Below are positions 10,509-19,011 of a stretch of 64,000 nucleotides of DNA, in pieces. The stretch is taken from assembly GCF_020831405.1 (NCBI RefSeq), contig NZ_JAJHPU010000039.1, forward strand, positions 56,335-120,334, written 5' to 3'. The notes under the pieces are model-generated. The model was given only the letters and a program-made list of their open reading frames with translations, had not been told where the DNA came from and searched no databases. The position numbers and the translations under genes were made by a program. The stretch is from Pseudomonas oryzagri (GTDB taxonomy: Bacteria; Pseudomonadota; Gammaproteobacteria; Pseudomonadales; Pseudomonadaceae). Positions within the stretch are counted from its first letter, which is position 1. Every line of letters begins with the position of its first letter.

Positions 10509-11315
10509 ATGCGCAAGCACTCCCGTCTCCTGACCCTGCTGGCCCTGGCCGCGCCGCTTTCGACCTGGGCCCAGGTGCCCGTCATGGAAGGTAGCAGCGG
10601 TTATCCGCCGTCCGGTTATGGGGCGACGGGAGCTGCCTATGCCGGCGGCGCAACCAATGCGGCTGCGCCGGCCTCGGCACAGGCTGAACTCTTCCTGCAG
10701 CTGCAGCAGCTGCAGGAAGAGGTCGCTCGCCTGCGGGGCACGCTGGAAGAGCAGCAGTACGAGATCCAGCGCCTCAAGCAGGAAAGCCTGGAACGCTACC
10801 AGGACCTGGATGGCCGTCTTTCCTCCTCCGCCCAGGCGCCCGCGCCGGCTCCGATGGCCCCCGCCGCTGCGCCGGGCGATGCCTCGCAAGCCCAAGCTCC
10901 CGCGGTCGCACCGGCCGGCAACGGCACGCCGGGCGATCCGGCCAAGGAAAAGCTGTTCTACGACGCTGCCTTCGATCTGATCAAGGCCAAGGATTTCGCC
11001 AAGGCCGACCAGGCCTTCACCGCCTTCCTGCGCAAGTACCCGAACAGTCAGTACTCCGGCAATGCCCAGTACTGGTTGGGTGAGGTCAAGCTCGCCCAGG
11101 GCGACCTGCAGGGCGCCGGCCGCGCCTTCGCCCAGGTCAGCCAGAGTTATCCGCAGCACCAGAAGGTGGCCGATTCGCTGTACAAGCTCGCCGACGTCGA
11201 GCAGCGCCTCGGTAACGCCGCCAAGGCCAAGGGCATTCTCCAGCAGGTGATCGCCCAGTATCCCGGTACTTCGGCAGCCCAGTTGGCCCAGCGCGATCTG
11301 GCCCGCCTGCCCTGA
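10509..11315 (+). CDS. cpoB: Tol-Pal accessory protein CpoB (YbgF)
   Basis: 268 residues. A signal peptide ends near residue 21 (STWA-QV), a Gln/Leu-rich coiled coil follows (about 58-100), then a Pro/Ala linker and C-terminal TPR repeats (about 140-268). In E. coli the protein couples peptidoglycan synthesis by PBP1B with Tol-driven constriction. It is the last gene of the cluster and is followed by a strong terminator. Confidence 0.92.
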   Translation: MRKHSRLLTLLALAAPLSTWAQVPVMEGSSGYPPSGYGATGAAYAGGATNAAAPASAQAELFLQLQQLQEEVARLRGTLEEQQYEIQRLKQESLERYQDLDGRLSSSAQAPAPAPMAPAAAPGDASQAQAPAVAPAGNGTPGDPAKEKLFYDAAFDLIKAKDFAKADQAFTAFLRKYPNSQYSGNAQYWLGEVKLAQGDLQGAGRAFAQVSQSYPQHQKVADSLYKLADVEQRLGNAAKAKGILQQVIAQYPGTSAAQLAQRDLARLP

Positions 11316-11337
11316 CGAACTGCCGCTGACGAAGGAA

Positions 11338-11360
11338 CCCGCGCCCGGCGCGGGTTTTTT
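11338..11360 (+). terminator. Rho-independent terminator of the tol-pal operon
   Basis: CCCGCGC (11338-11344) pairs with GCGCGGG (11348-11354), followed by six T. Confidence 0.9.
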
Positions 11361-11434
11361 CGTTAAAATCGCCGCCCTTTTCCACTTTCTGCAACGGAGG
11401 CGGATGGCCTGTTTCGCTATCACGCCCGTGGCTT

Positions 11435-12082
11435 ATGACCCAGACACTGCGAATCACCGAAATCTTCTTTTCCCTGCAGGGGGAAGCGCGCACCGTTGGC
11501 CTGCCGACCGTATTCGTGCGCCTGACCGGCTGTCCCCTGCGTTGCGACTACTGCGATACCGCCTATGCCTTCAGCGGCGGCGAGCTGATGACCCTCGAGG
11601 CGATCCTCGATCAGGTCGCCGCCTACCGGCCGCGCTACGTGTGCGTGACCGGCGGCGAGCCGCTGGCGCAGCCCAACTGCCTGCCGCTGCTGAGCGCCCT
11701 GTGCGATGCCGGCTATGACGTTTCGCTGGAAACCAGCGGAGCGCTGGACATCGCGGCGGTGGACCGCCGGGTGAGTCGGGTGGTCGACCTGAAGACTCCG
11801 GGCTCGGGCGAAGTCGGCCGCAACCGCTACGAGAATATGGCCGAGCTGACCGGCAACGATCAGGTCAAGTTCGTCGTCTGCTCGCGCGAGGACTACGACT
11901 GGGCGGTGTCCAAGCTTATCGAGTACCGCCTGGACGAGCGTGCCGGCGAGGTGCTGCTGTCGCCCAGCCATCACCAGCTGGAGCCGCGCACCCTGGCCGA
12001 ATGGATCATCGCCGACAACTTGCCGGTACGTCTGCAGCTGCAGCTGCACAAGTACCTGTGGAACGACGAGCCGGGGCACTGA
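11435..12082 (+). CDS. queE: 7-carboxy-7-deazaguanine synthase QueE
   Basis: 215-residue radical SAM enzyme making the 7-deazaguanine core used for queuosine in tRNA. The cluster-binding cysteines are C33, C37 and C40 in [16 protein letters not shown], a CX3CX2C arrangement. The VTGGEP motif lies near residue 70. The ATG at 11435 has only a poor ribosome site, but no other in-frame start lies close upstream. queC starts 1 base after the stop, so the two are co-translated. Confidence 0.94.
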   Translation: MTQTLRITEIFFSLQGEARTVGLPTVFVRLTGCPLRCDYCDTAYAFSGGELMTLEAILDQVAAYRPRYVCVTGGEPLAQPNCLPLLSALCDAGYDVSLETSGALDIAAVDRRVSRVVDLKTPGSGEVGRNRYENMAELTGNDQVKFVVCSREDYDWAVSKLIEYRLDERAGEVLLSPSHHQLEPRTLAEWIIADNLPVRLQLQLHKYLWNDEPGH

Positions 12083-12083
12083 G

Positions 12084-12758
12084 ATGAGCGACAAGAAAGC
12101 GGTAATCCTGTTGTCCGGCGGCCTCGACTCGGCCACCGTGCTGGCCATGGCGCGCGCCGAGGGCTACGCCTGCTACACCATGAGCTTCGACTACGGCCAG
12201 CGCCATCGCGCCGAGCTGCAGGCCGCCGAGCGGGTGGCGCGCCAGCTGGGCGCGGTCGAGCACAAGGTGGTCGGCATCGATCTCAACGGCATCGGCGGCT
12301 CGGCGTTGACCGACAGCTCGATCGCCGTGCCGGAGCAGCCGGGCGAGGGCATTCCGGTGACCTACGTACCGGCGCGCAACACCCTGTTCCTGTCCCTGGC
12401 GCTGGGCTGGGCCGAGGTGCTCGGCGCCGCCGACATCTTCATCGGCGTCAACGCGGTGGACTACTCCGGCTATCCCGACTGCCGCCCGGAGTTCATCGAC
12501 GCCTTCGAGCGCCTGGCCAATCTGGCGACCAAGGCGGGCGTCGAGGGCAACGGCTTCCGGATTCGCGCACCGCTGCAGTACCTGTCCAAGGCCGAGATCA
12601 TCCAGGCCGGCATCGCCCGGGGCGTGGATTTCGCGCTGACCGTGTCCTGCTACCAGGCCGATGCCGACGGTCGCGCCTGCGGTCGCTGCGACAGCTGCCG
12701 CCTGCGTGCCGAGGGTTTTCAGGCCGCCGCCGTTGCCGATCCGACCCGCTATCGTTGA
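12084..12758 (+). CDS. queC: 7-cyano-7-deazaguanine synthase QueC
   Basis: 224 residues. QueC converts the QueE product to preQ0 with ATP and ammonia. The PP-loop ATP site [10 protein letters not shown] begins at residue 11, and the C-terminal zinc site has four cysteines ([20 protein letters not shown]). The start ATG at 12084 follows the queE stop by one base. Other queuosine genes are not in the window. Confidence 0.95.
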   Translation: MSDKKAVILLSGGLDSATVLAMARAEGYACYTMSFDYGQRHRAELQAAERVARQLGAVEHKVVGIDLNGIGGSALTDSSIAVPEQPGEGIPVTYVPARNTLFLSLALGWAEVLGAADIFIGVNAVDYSGYPDCRPEFIDAFERLANLATKAGVEGNGFRIRAPLQYLSKAEIIQAGIARGVDFALTVSCYQADADGRACGRCDSCRLRAEGFQAAAVADPTRYR

Positions 12759-12775
12759 ATGAATGCAGAATAAGG

Positions 12776-12803
12776 TTGAAATTCTGAATTAAATCAGTAT
12801 GAT
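12776..12803 (+). promoter_or_regulatory. Promoter of the tRNA-Lys pair
   Basis: TTGAAA (12776-12781), 16 bases, TATGAT (12798-12803), 11 bases before the first tRNA. Confidence 0.6.
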
Positions 12804-12814
12804 GCGCAGGCGTT

Positions 12815-12889
12815 GGGTCGTTAGCTCAGTGGTAGAGCAGTTGGCTTTTAACCAATTGGTCGTAGGTTCGACCCCTACACGACCCACCA
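12815..12889 (+). tRNA. tRNA-Lys(TTT), copy 1
   Basis: 75 bases including an encoded CCA. The acceptor stem GGGTCGT/ACGACCC is complete, and the anticodon loop CTTTTAA gives anticodon TTT. The sequence is identical to the copy at 12961. tRNA-Lys genes of this type are known attachment sites for pKLC102/PAPI-1-like elements in Pseudomonas. Confidence 0.97.
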
Positions 12890-12898
12890 CTTTTTTCG

Positions 12899-12941
12899 TC
12901 AGCCTCATGAAGGTCGAGAATTCTTGATTTGCTGAGGCTGA
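12899..12941 (+). repeat. Inverted repeat in the spacer between the tRNA-Lys genes
   Basis: TCAGCCTCA (12899-12907) is the exact reverse complement of TGAGGCTGA (12933-12941). This hairpin lies in the tRNA transcript and might guide processing. It has no T run on the plus strand after it. Confidence 0.5.
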
Positions 12942-12960
12942 TTAGTAGCATGCATCACCT

Positions 12961-13035
12961 GGGTCGTTAGCTCAGTGGTAGAGCAGTTGGCTTTTAACCA
13001 ATTGGTCGTAGGTTCGACCCCTACACGACCCACCA
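12961..13035 (+). tRNA. tRNA-Lys(TTT), copy 2
   Basis: Identical to the first copy over all 75 bases, 146 bases downstream. No integrase gene or att duplication follows; nadA starts about 110 bases later. Confidence 0.97.
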
Positions 13036-13147
13036 CTTTCCCCGCTCCTGTTTCTCCCCGTTCCACCTCCCGCTTGTTATCCCGTCTGGTGCTCTGGAAC
13101 GGGGTTATACTCCGGTTCCCGCACCCAACCTTTCAGGTGCAGCGAAC

Positions 13148-14206
13148 ATGACGCAGATTTCCGAACGACTCCTGGTGCAGGCCCATCTGGATGCCAAGCA
13201 GCCGCGCGCGCTGACCGCGCAGGAGATCGCCGACTACCGCCAGGCCATCGCCGCCGAGCTCAAGGCCCGCGACGCCGTGCTGGTCGCCCACTACTACGTC
13301 GATCCGATCCTCCAGGCGCTGGCCGAGGAGACCGGCGGTTGCGTGGCCGACTCGCTTGAAATGGCCCGCTTCGGCAGCCAGCATCCGGCCTCGACCATCG
13401 TCGTCGCCGGCGTGCGCTTCATGGGCGAGACGGCGAAGATCCTCAATCCGGAGAAGCGCATCCTGATGCCGACCCTGGAGGCGACCTGCTCGCTGGATCT
13501 GGGTTGCCCGGTCGAGGAGTTCTCGGCGTTCTGCGATCAGCATCCCGAGCGTACCGTGGTGGTCTACGCCAACACGTCGGCGGCGGTGAAGGCGCGTGCC
13601 GACTGGGTGGTGACCTCCAGCTGCGCGCTGGAGATCGTCGAGAGCCTGATGGACAACGGCGAGAAGATCCTCTGGGCGCCGGACCAGTACCTCGGTGGCT
13701 ACATCCAGCGCGAGACCGGCGCCGACATGCTGATCTGGCAGGGCGCGTGCATCGTCCACGAGGAGTTCAAGGCCAAGCAACTGCACGACCTCAAGGCGCT
13801 GTATCCCGAGGCGGCGGTGCTGGTACATCCGGAATCGCCGGAGTCGGTGATCGCCTTGGCCGACGCGGTGGGCTCCACCAGTCAGCTGATCAAGGCGGCG
13901 CAGACCCTGCCCAATCAGATCTTCATCGTCGCCACCGATCGCGGCATCCTCTACAAGATGCAGCAGCTGTGCCCCGGCAAGTCGTTCATCGAGGCGCCGA
14001 CCGCCGGCCAGGGAGCGACCTGCCGCAGTTGTGCGCACTGCCCGTGGATGGCGATGAACACCCTGGAGCGCACCCTCGACTGCCTGCGCCGCGGCAGCAA
14101 CGAGATCCACGTCGATCCGGCGCTGATCCCCAAGGCGGTCAAGCCGCTCAAGCGCATGCTCGATTTTACCCAGGCGGCGCGCCTCAAGCAGGGCGGCAAC
14201 GCCTGA
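13148..14206 (+). CDS. nadA: Quinolinate synthase NadA
   Basis: 352 residues. NadA joins iminoaspartate and dihydroxyacetone phosphate to give quinolinate for NAD synthesis, using a [4Fe-4S] cluster. Conserved cysteines are visible in [11 protein letters not shown] (C114), in [10 protein letters not shown], and in the C-terminal [23 protein letters not shown] box lies at 13106-13111. In PAO1 the gene stands directly after mvfR; here it follows the tRNA-Lys pair. Confidence 0.97.
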   Translation: MTQISERLLVQAHLDAKQPRALTAQEIADYRQAIAAELKARDAVLVAHYYVDPILQALAEETGGCVADSLEMARFGSQHPASTIVVAGVRFMGETAKILNPEKRILMPTLEATCSLDLGCPVEEFSAFCDQHPERTVVVYANTSAAVKARADWVVTSSCALEIVESLMDNGEKILWAPDQYLGGYIQRETGADMLIWQGACIVHEEFKAKQLHDLKALYPEAAVLVHPESPESVIALADAVGSTSQLIKAAQTLPNQIFIVATDRGILYKMQQLCPGKSFIEAPTAGQGATCRSCAHCPWMAMNTLERTLDCLRRGSNEIHVDPALIPKAVKPLKRMLDFTQAARLKQGGNA

Positions 14207-14224
14207 CTCAGGCGGAGCAAGTCG

Positions 14225-14256
14225 AAGGCCCGGCCAGCAGCCGGGCCTTTTGTTTT
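14225..14256 (+). terminator. Terminator between nadA and the bepA-like gene
   Basis: AAGGCCCGGC (14225-14234) pairs with GCCGGGCCTT (14240-14249), then TTTGTTTT. It separates two convergent genes. Confidence 0.85.
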
Positions 14257-14269
14257 CTCGGCTGCCGGC

Positions 14270-15703
14270 TCACTTGAGCAGGTCTTCGACCATGCGCTGC
14301 TCTTCCTTCAGTTCGCTGTAGCGGGCATCGATGCGCGCGGCCAGCTGGAAGTTGCTGCTGGCGCGGCGGCGGGCGAAGTCGAGTTGTTCGATGGCCTGCT
14401 TGTAGTCTCCGGTCAGTGCGAAGTACTCGGCGCGTGCCTGGTGCACGCCGATGATGTTGCCCGAAAGGCCGCGGGTTTCCGCCTGCTGGCGCCACAGCTC
14501 GGCGTCGCGCGGACGCTCCTTGAGCAGCGCGTCGAGCAGCTTCTCCGCCTCGGCCGGGCGGCCCTGCTTGATCAGCAGCTCGCTGCGCGCCTGGCGTGCC
14601 GGGTAATTGCCCGGGTATTGGTCGAGCAGGCGCTTGAGTCGCCGGTCGGCGGCGTCCAGCTGGTTGCCGGCGACGTCCAGTTCGACCTGCGCCAGGTTGT
14701 AGATGGCGTCGTTGGGCGCCTTGTCGAGCAGCGGCTGCAGCGTGGTGGTGGCGTTCTGCAGCTGGCCGCTCTTGATCTGCGCCAGCGCCAGGCCGTAGCG
14801 CGCCGCATCCAGGCGGGGATTTTCGTCGAGCAGGGCGCGGAAGCGCTTGGCGGCCATGCCCGGGGAGTTCTCGTAGGCCAGTTGCGCGCGCGCGCGCATC
14901 AACTGGTAGCGCAGGCTGTCGGTATTGCCGCCGGCGCCGAACTGGGCGGCGCGGTTGCGGGTGTCGGCCACCCGCGATTCGCTGAGCGGGTGGGTCATCA
15001 GGAATTCCGGCGGCACCCGGGTGTAGCGGTACTGGCGTATTAGCCGCTCGAACATGCTCGGCATGGCCTGCGGATCGTAGCCGGCCTGTTGCAGGTTGAG
15101 GATGCCGATGCGGTCGGCCTCCTGCTCGTTCTGCCGCGAGAAGCTGCGCTGGGCCTGAATCGCCGCCGCCTGGCTGGAGGCGATGGCGGCGATGCCGGCG
15201 TCGCCGGCACCGGCCGCAGCGGCGACCACGCCGGCGAGCATGGCGGCCATCATCGGCACCTGCAGGCGCTTCTGCTCCTCAAGACCGCGGGCGAAGTGGC
15301 GCTGCGACAGGTGGGCCAGTTCGTGGGCGAGTACCGAGGCATACTCCGCCTCGGTGTTCGCATGCAGGAACAGGCCGGCGTTGACGCCGATGACCCCGCC
15401 GGGAGCGGCGAAGGCGTTGAGCTCGGGACTGTCGAGCAGGACGAAGACCAGGCGGCGGTCCTGCAGCTGGCTGGTTTCCGCCAGGCGATAGACGCTGCTC
15501 TCGATGAAGTCCTCGAGCAGCGGATCGGGCAGGCTCTTCACCTGGCCGCGTAGGACGTTGAGCCAGGCGCGGCCGAGCTGGTATTCCTGGTCGGGAGAGA
15601 CGATCGAGGAACTGGCGTCGCCGAGCTCCGGCAGCTCGCTGGCGAAGGTCGGGGCGGCGAGCAGGCAGGCCAGGGTCAGCAGGGTGGGGCGCAGGATCTT
15701 CAT
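14270..15703 (-). CDS. bepA: BepA/YfgC-like M48 metalloprotease with TPR repeats
   Basis: 477 residues. A signal peptide ends near residue 21 (TFA-SE). The zinc-protease motif HELAH is at 127-131 in an M48 domain, and TPR-type helical repeats fill about 300-477. The E. coli homologue BepA is periplasmic and helps LptD assembly or degrades misfolded outer membrane proteins. The start ATG (15701-15703) was chosen because it begins the signal peptide; an open frame continues upstream without family support. It is convergent with nadA. Confidence 0.9.
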   Translation of the reverse strand: MKILRPTLLTLACLLAAPTFASELPELGDASSSIVSPDQEYQLGRAWLNVLRGQVKSLPDPLLEDFIESSVYRLAETSQLQDRRLVFVLLDSPELNAFAAPGGVIGVNAGLFLHANTEAEYASVLAHELAHLSQRHFARGLEEQKRLQVPMMAAMLAGVVAAAAGAGDAGIAAIASSQAAAIQAQRSFSRQNEQEADRIGILNLQQAGYDPQAMPSMFERLIRQYRYTRVPPEFLMTHPLSESRVADTRNRAAQFGAGGNTDSLRYQLMRARAQLAYENSPGMAAKRFRALLDENPRLDAARYGLALAQIKSGQLQNATTTLQPLLDKAPNDAIYNLAQVELDVAGNQLDAADRRLKRLLDQYPGNYPARQARSELLIKQGRPAEAEKLLDALLKERPRDAELWRQQAETRGLSGNIIGVHQARAEYFALTGDYKQAIEQLDFARRRASSNFQLAARIDARYSELKEEQRMVEDLLK

Positions 15704-15810
15704 CGCACGGGCTCGTGACGGCGGGAGAGTTACTCTAGCCGCTGCCGGGCTCGGCTGGCCAGTCGCGCACCGGCTTGGGTATGCTGCGTCGCATTTGCCG
15801 GAGACTGACG

Positions 15811-16062
15811 ATGACCGAGACCGCCGCGCTGCCGCCGGCCCACGACGCCGAACTGGATGCCAGCGGCCTGAACTGCCCACTGCCGCTGCTCAAGGCCAAG
15901 CTGGAGCTCAACCGCCTGCCCAGCGGCGCGGTGCTCAAGGTGATCGCCACCGATGCGGGCTCGCAGCGCGACTTCCGTGCCTTCGCCCGTCTGGCCGGGC
16001 ACGCGCTACTCCACGAGGAAGAGGCCGCCGGCAGCTTTCGCTACTGGTTGCGCAAGGCCTGA
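15811..16062 (+). CDS. TusA-like sulfur carrier (SirA/YeeD fold)
   Basis: 83 residues with the CPxP motif of the TusA family (LNCPLPLLKAKLELN, Cys 22). The orthologue at this position in P. aeruginosa (PA1006) has been reported to carry a persulfide and to matter for molybdenum cofactor balance and nitrate respiration. It is divergent from bepA and convergent with bcp. The ATG at 15811 has GGAG 8 bases upstream; an earlier in-frame ATG at 15775 has no ribosome site. Confidence 0.85.
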   Translation: MTETAALPPAHDAELDASGLNCPLPLLKAKLELNRLPSGAVLKVIATDAGSQRDFRAFARLAGHALLHEEEAAGSFRYWLRKA

Positions 16063-16088
16063 AAGGGGCGCCGGCCGGCGCCTGCGAC

Positions 16089-16562
16089 TCAGCCGGCGTG
16101 GAGTGCGCGGGCGGCGTCGAGCACCGCCTCGGCGTGGCCCGGCACCTTGACCCCGCGCCATTCCCGGCGCAGCACGCCGTCCTGGTCGATCAGGAAGGTG
16201 CTGCGGTCGATGCCCAGGTATTCCTTCCCGTACAGCTTCTTCAGCTTGATCACGTCGAACAGCTGGCACAGTTGCTCGTCGGCGTCGGAGATCAGCTCGA
16301 AGGGGAAGGCCTGCTTGCACTTGAAGTTCTCGTGCGACTTCAGGCCGTCGCGCGACACGCCGAAGATCAGCGTGTTGGCGGCGGCGAACGCCTCGTGCAG
16401 GTCGCGGAAGTTCTGCCCCTCGGTGGTGCAGCCGGGGGTGCTGTCCTTGGGATAGAAGTACAGCACCACCTGCCGGCCGCGCAGGGCGCTGAGCTGGACT
16501 TGCTGGCCGCTGGTGGCCTGGGTCTGGAAATCGGCGACGGGCGAATCGATGGCTACCGGCAT
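16089..16562 (-). CDS. bcp: Thioredoxin-dependent peroxiredoxin Bcp/PrxQ
   Basis: 157 residues of the AhpC/TSA family. The peroxidatic Cys is C45 in PGCTTEG. The position five residues on, which holds the resolving Cys in the E. coli enzyme, is Gln here; the next cysteine is C82 in NFKCKQAF, which fits the class of PrxQ enzymes that resolve from helix 3. It removes peroxides in the cytoplasm. The gene lies 29 bases after the GcvR-like gene, so the two are probably one transcript. Confidence 0.93.
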   Translation of the reverse strand: MPVAIDSPVADFQTQATSGQQVQLSALRGRQVVLYFYPKDSTPGCTTEGQNFRDLHEAFAAANTLIFGVSRDGLKSHENFKCKQAFPFELISDADEQLCQLFDVIKLKKLYGKEYLGIDRSTFLIDQDGVLRREWRGVKVPGHAEAVLDAARALHAG

Positions 16563-16591
16563 GCTGAGCTCCTGGTCTGTGTCGGGGGGGC

Positions 16592-17149
16592 TTACGGATT
16601 CTGCGGGCGCCAGGGCTCGATCAGGGCATCCAGGTTGAGGGCGTCGGCGAAGTCGAGGAACTGGTCGCGCAGCCAGCTGATCTGGGTGCCCGGCGGCAGA
16701 GTCACGGTGATGGTGGCATTGAGCAGCAGGGTGCCGGTCTGCGGTGCCTGGTAGGTGTCGCAGGTCAGGCTCTCCAGCTCGACGCGCTGGTCGCTGAAGA
16801 ACTGGCACAGCTCGCCGAGAATGTCCGGTCGGTAGGCGGCGCTGACGTACACCACGTACGGCAGCGCGTTGGGGCGCTCCTCCGCGGCGGCGCTGCGGAT
16901 CAGGTTGAGGCTGAGCTTGTGGCGCTTGGCCAGCGGGCCGAGGTTGGCCTCGAGACGGGCCAGGGCGTCCCAGCTGCCGGAGACCTGCAGGACCAGAGCG
17001 CTGTATTCGCCATGACGGGTCAGGCGGCTGCTGGTCACGTTGCAGCGGCATTCCTGGGCGGCGCGACAGAGTACGCTGGTGAGCTCCATGGGCGCGGGGC
17101 CCAGGGCGCTGATCACGAGAAACTGTTCACGGGGTGGAAGGGTCGACAT
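16592..17149 (-). CDS. GcvR-like protein with two ACT domains
   Basis: 185 residues. The N-terminal half (EQFLVISALGPAPMELTSVL) and the C-terminal half (YVVYVSAAYRPDILGELCQF) each resemble an ACT domain, as in the glycine cleavage regulator GcvR. Such proteins bind amino acids and act through protein partners, not DNA. The start ATG at 17149 has an AGGAA ribosome site. It is divergent from dapA, and the 168 bases between them hold both promoters. Confidence 0.82.
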   Translation of the reverse strand: MSTLPPREQFLVISALGPAPMELTSVLCRAAQECRCNVTSSRLTRHGEYSALVLQVSGSWDALARLEANLGPLAKRHKLSLNLIRSAAAEERPNALPYVVYVSAAYRPDILGELCQFFSDQRVELESLTCDTYQAPQTGTLLLNATITVTLPPGTQISWLRDQFLDFADALNLDALIEPWRPQNP

Positions 17150-17269
17150 GCAGAATTCCTGGTGCAAAAAGAGGGCGGCGAAGACTTGCCGGCAAAGCCG
17201 GGAAGGGTAGCGAAAAGCGCCGACCAGGGGAATGCCCGGGCGCGGGCGCCAGCTTGTGCAAGGCCGGTA

Positions 17270-17298
17270 GCGACAGTACCATTACGCCTTTCTATATA
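17270..17298 (+). promoter_or_regulatory. Promoter of dapA
   Basis: GCGACA (17270-17275), 17-base spacer, TATATA (17293-17298), 20 bases before the start codon. Confidence 0.6.
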
Positions 17299-17317
17299 TA
17301 GCGGCAGGAGTGGTTGC

Positions 17318-18196
17318 ATGATTGCGGGCAGTATGGTGGCACTGGTCACGCCCATGGATGCAGAAGGCCGTCTGGATTGGGACAGCCTGACCCAGCTGGT
17401 CGATTTTCACCTCCGCGAAGGCACCAACGCCATAGTCGCGGTCGGCACCACCGGTGAATCCGCGACCCTCGACGTCGAGGAGCACGTGGCGGTGATCCGC
17501 CAGGTGGTCAAGCAGGTGGCCGGCCGCATCCCGGTGATCGCCGGCACCGGCGCCAACTCCACCCGCGAGGCCATCGAGCTGACCGCCGCCGCCAAGCAGG
17601 CCGGCGCCGATGCCTGCCTGCTGGTGACCCCGTACTACAACAAGCCGACCCAGGAAGGCCTGTACCTGCACCACCGCAAGATCGCCGAGTCGGTGGCCAT
17701 CCCGCAGATCCTCTACAACGTGCCGGGGCGCACCGCCTGCGACATGCTGCCGGACACCATCGCCCGCCTTTCCGAAGTGCCGAACATCATCGGCGTCAAG
17801 GAAGCCACCGGCGACCTGGCCCGTGGCAAGGAAGTGCTGGACAAGGTCGCCCCTGGGTTCCTGGTCTACTCCGGTGACGACGCTACCGCCGTCGAGCTGA
17901 TGCTGATGGGCGCCAAGGGCAACATCTCGGTGACTGCCAACGTCGCGCCGCGCGACATGAGCGAGCTGTGCGCCCTGGCCATGCGTGGCGAGGCCGAGGC
18001 CGCCCGCGCCATCAACGAGCGCCTGATGCCGCTGCACAAGCTGCTGTTCTGCGAAGCCAACCCGATTCCGGTCAAGTTCGCCCTTTCCGAGATGGGCCTG
18101 ATCCCCGCGGGCATCCGCCTGCCGCTGACCTGGCTCAGCCAGGGCTGCCAGGAGCCGCTGCGCCAGGCCATGCGCCAGGCCGGTGTACTGGCCTGA
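17318..18196 (+). CDS. dapA: 4-hydroxy-tetrahydrodipicolinate synthase DapA
   Basis: 292 residues, the normal length. DapA condenses pyruvate and aspartate semialdehyde at the start of the lysine/diaminopimelate branch. T44-T45 (GTTGES), the Tyr in LYNVPGRTA near 133 and the Schiff-base Lys in GVKEATGDL near 161 are all present. Ribosome site GCAGGAG precedes the ATG. bamC follows 17 bases after the stop, as in E. coli and other pseudomonads. Confidence 0.98.
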   Translation: MIAGSMVALVTPMDAEGRLDWDSLTQLVDFHLREGTNAIVAVGTTGESATLDVEEHVAVIRQVVKQVAGRIPVIAGTGANSTREAIELTAAAKQAGADACLLVTPYYNKPTQEGLYLHHRKIAESVAIPQILYNVPGRTACDMLPDTIARLSEVPNIIGVKEATGDLARGKEVLDKVAPGFLVYSGDDATAVELMLMGAKGNISVTANVAPRDMSELCALAMRGEAEAARAINERLMPLHKLLFCEANPIPVKFALSEMGLIPAGIRLPLTWLSQGCQEPLRQAMRQAGVLA

Positions 18197-18213
18197 TCGA
18201 GGGAGATCCACGC

Positions 18214-18924
18214 ATGAAGCGACTGGCCGGACTTTCCGTGCTCGCCCTGATCGTCGGTAGCAACAGCGGATGCAGCTGGCTGTGGGGCGACGAGGGCTAC
18301 TTCCGTGATCGCAGCGGCGACTACCTGGCGGCCCGCGAGACGGCGCCGATGCAGATGCCGCCGGATGTCGAGGCGCGCCGTATCGAGCCGCTGCTGCCGG
18401 TGCCGGCCGCGGTGTCGACTCCCGCCGCCGACGGCGAGTATGAAGTACCCCGCCCGCAGAAACCGCTGGCAGGCGACCTCGATCGCGCTACCGAGGGTGG
18501 CAGCGTGTCCCTGCTCTCCGAGCGCAGCTTCGATGCCCCGGAGCGGATCAGCCTGAATACCGACGGCAGCGGCAACCCGCTGCTGACCCTGGCTTCCGAC
18601 TTCGATCGCGCCTGGTCGGCGGTCGGCCGTGCCCTGCAGGACGCCGACGTGCGCGTCGACGACATGAACCGCAGCCTGGGTATCTACTACATCAACCTTG
18701 CCGAAGAGGCGCAGAAGCCGGACGAGAAGCCGGGCTTCTTCTCCCGCCTGCTGGGCGGCGAGTCTGACGCCGAAGAGGTCGAGGCCCGCGCCGAGCGCTA
18801 CCAGGTGCGCCTGACCACGGTCGGCGACAGCGTGCAGGTCTCGGTCGAGAAAAGCCTCGAGGCAGTGGCGCCGGCCGACGTGGCGCGCCGCGTGCTGGGG
18901 CTGATCCAGGACCACCTTGGCTGA
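18214..18924 (+). CDS. bamC: Outer membrane assembly lipoprotein BamC (short form)
   Basis: 236 residues. The lipobox is NSGC with lipidated Cys at about 20. A poorly ordered N-terminal region (DYLAARETAPMQMPPD) is followed by one clear helix-grip domain (LASDFDRAWSAVGRALQDA... to the end). E. coli BamC has about 344 residues and two such domains, so the second appears missing or never present here. The position after dapA supports the call. BamC is an accessory part of the BAM complex. Confidence 0.85.
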   Translation: MKRLAGLSVLALIVGSNSGCSWLWGDEGYFRDRSGDYLAARETAPMQMPPDVEARRIEPLLPVPAAVSTPAADGEYEVPRPQKPLAGDLDRATEGGSVSLLSERSFDAPERISLNTDGSGNPLLTLASDFDRAWSAVGRALQDADVRVDDMNRSLGIYYINLAEEAQKPDEKPGFFSRLLGGESDAEEVEARAERYQVRLTTVGDSVQVSVEKSLEAVAPADVARRVLGLIQDHLG

Positions 18925-18957
18925 GCGGGCCCGCAGAGCCCCGGCCCCACCAGCGAT

Positions 18958-18987
18958 AGGCGAAACCCCCGGGTTTCGCCTGTTTTG
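18958..18987 (+). terminator. Terminator-like hairpin after bamC
   Basis: AGGCGAAACC (18958-18967) pairs with GGTTTCGCCT (18972-18981), followed by GTTTTGTTT. Confidence 0.75.
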
Positions 18988-19011
18988 TTTGCCAGAGACG
19001 GAAATGCCGCT

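Noticed and set aside
12815-13035. Possible att duplication of an integrated element at tRNA-Lys
   Set aside because: The repeat is two full tRNA genes with no integrase or cargo between them; a gene duplication explains it.
14384-15043. 219-codon plus-strand frame inside the bepA-like gene
   Set aside because: The minus-strand protease has a signal peptide, HELAH and TPR repeats. The plus frame has no family features.
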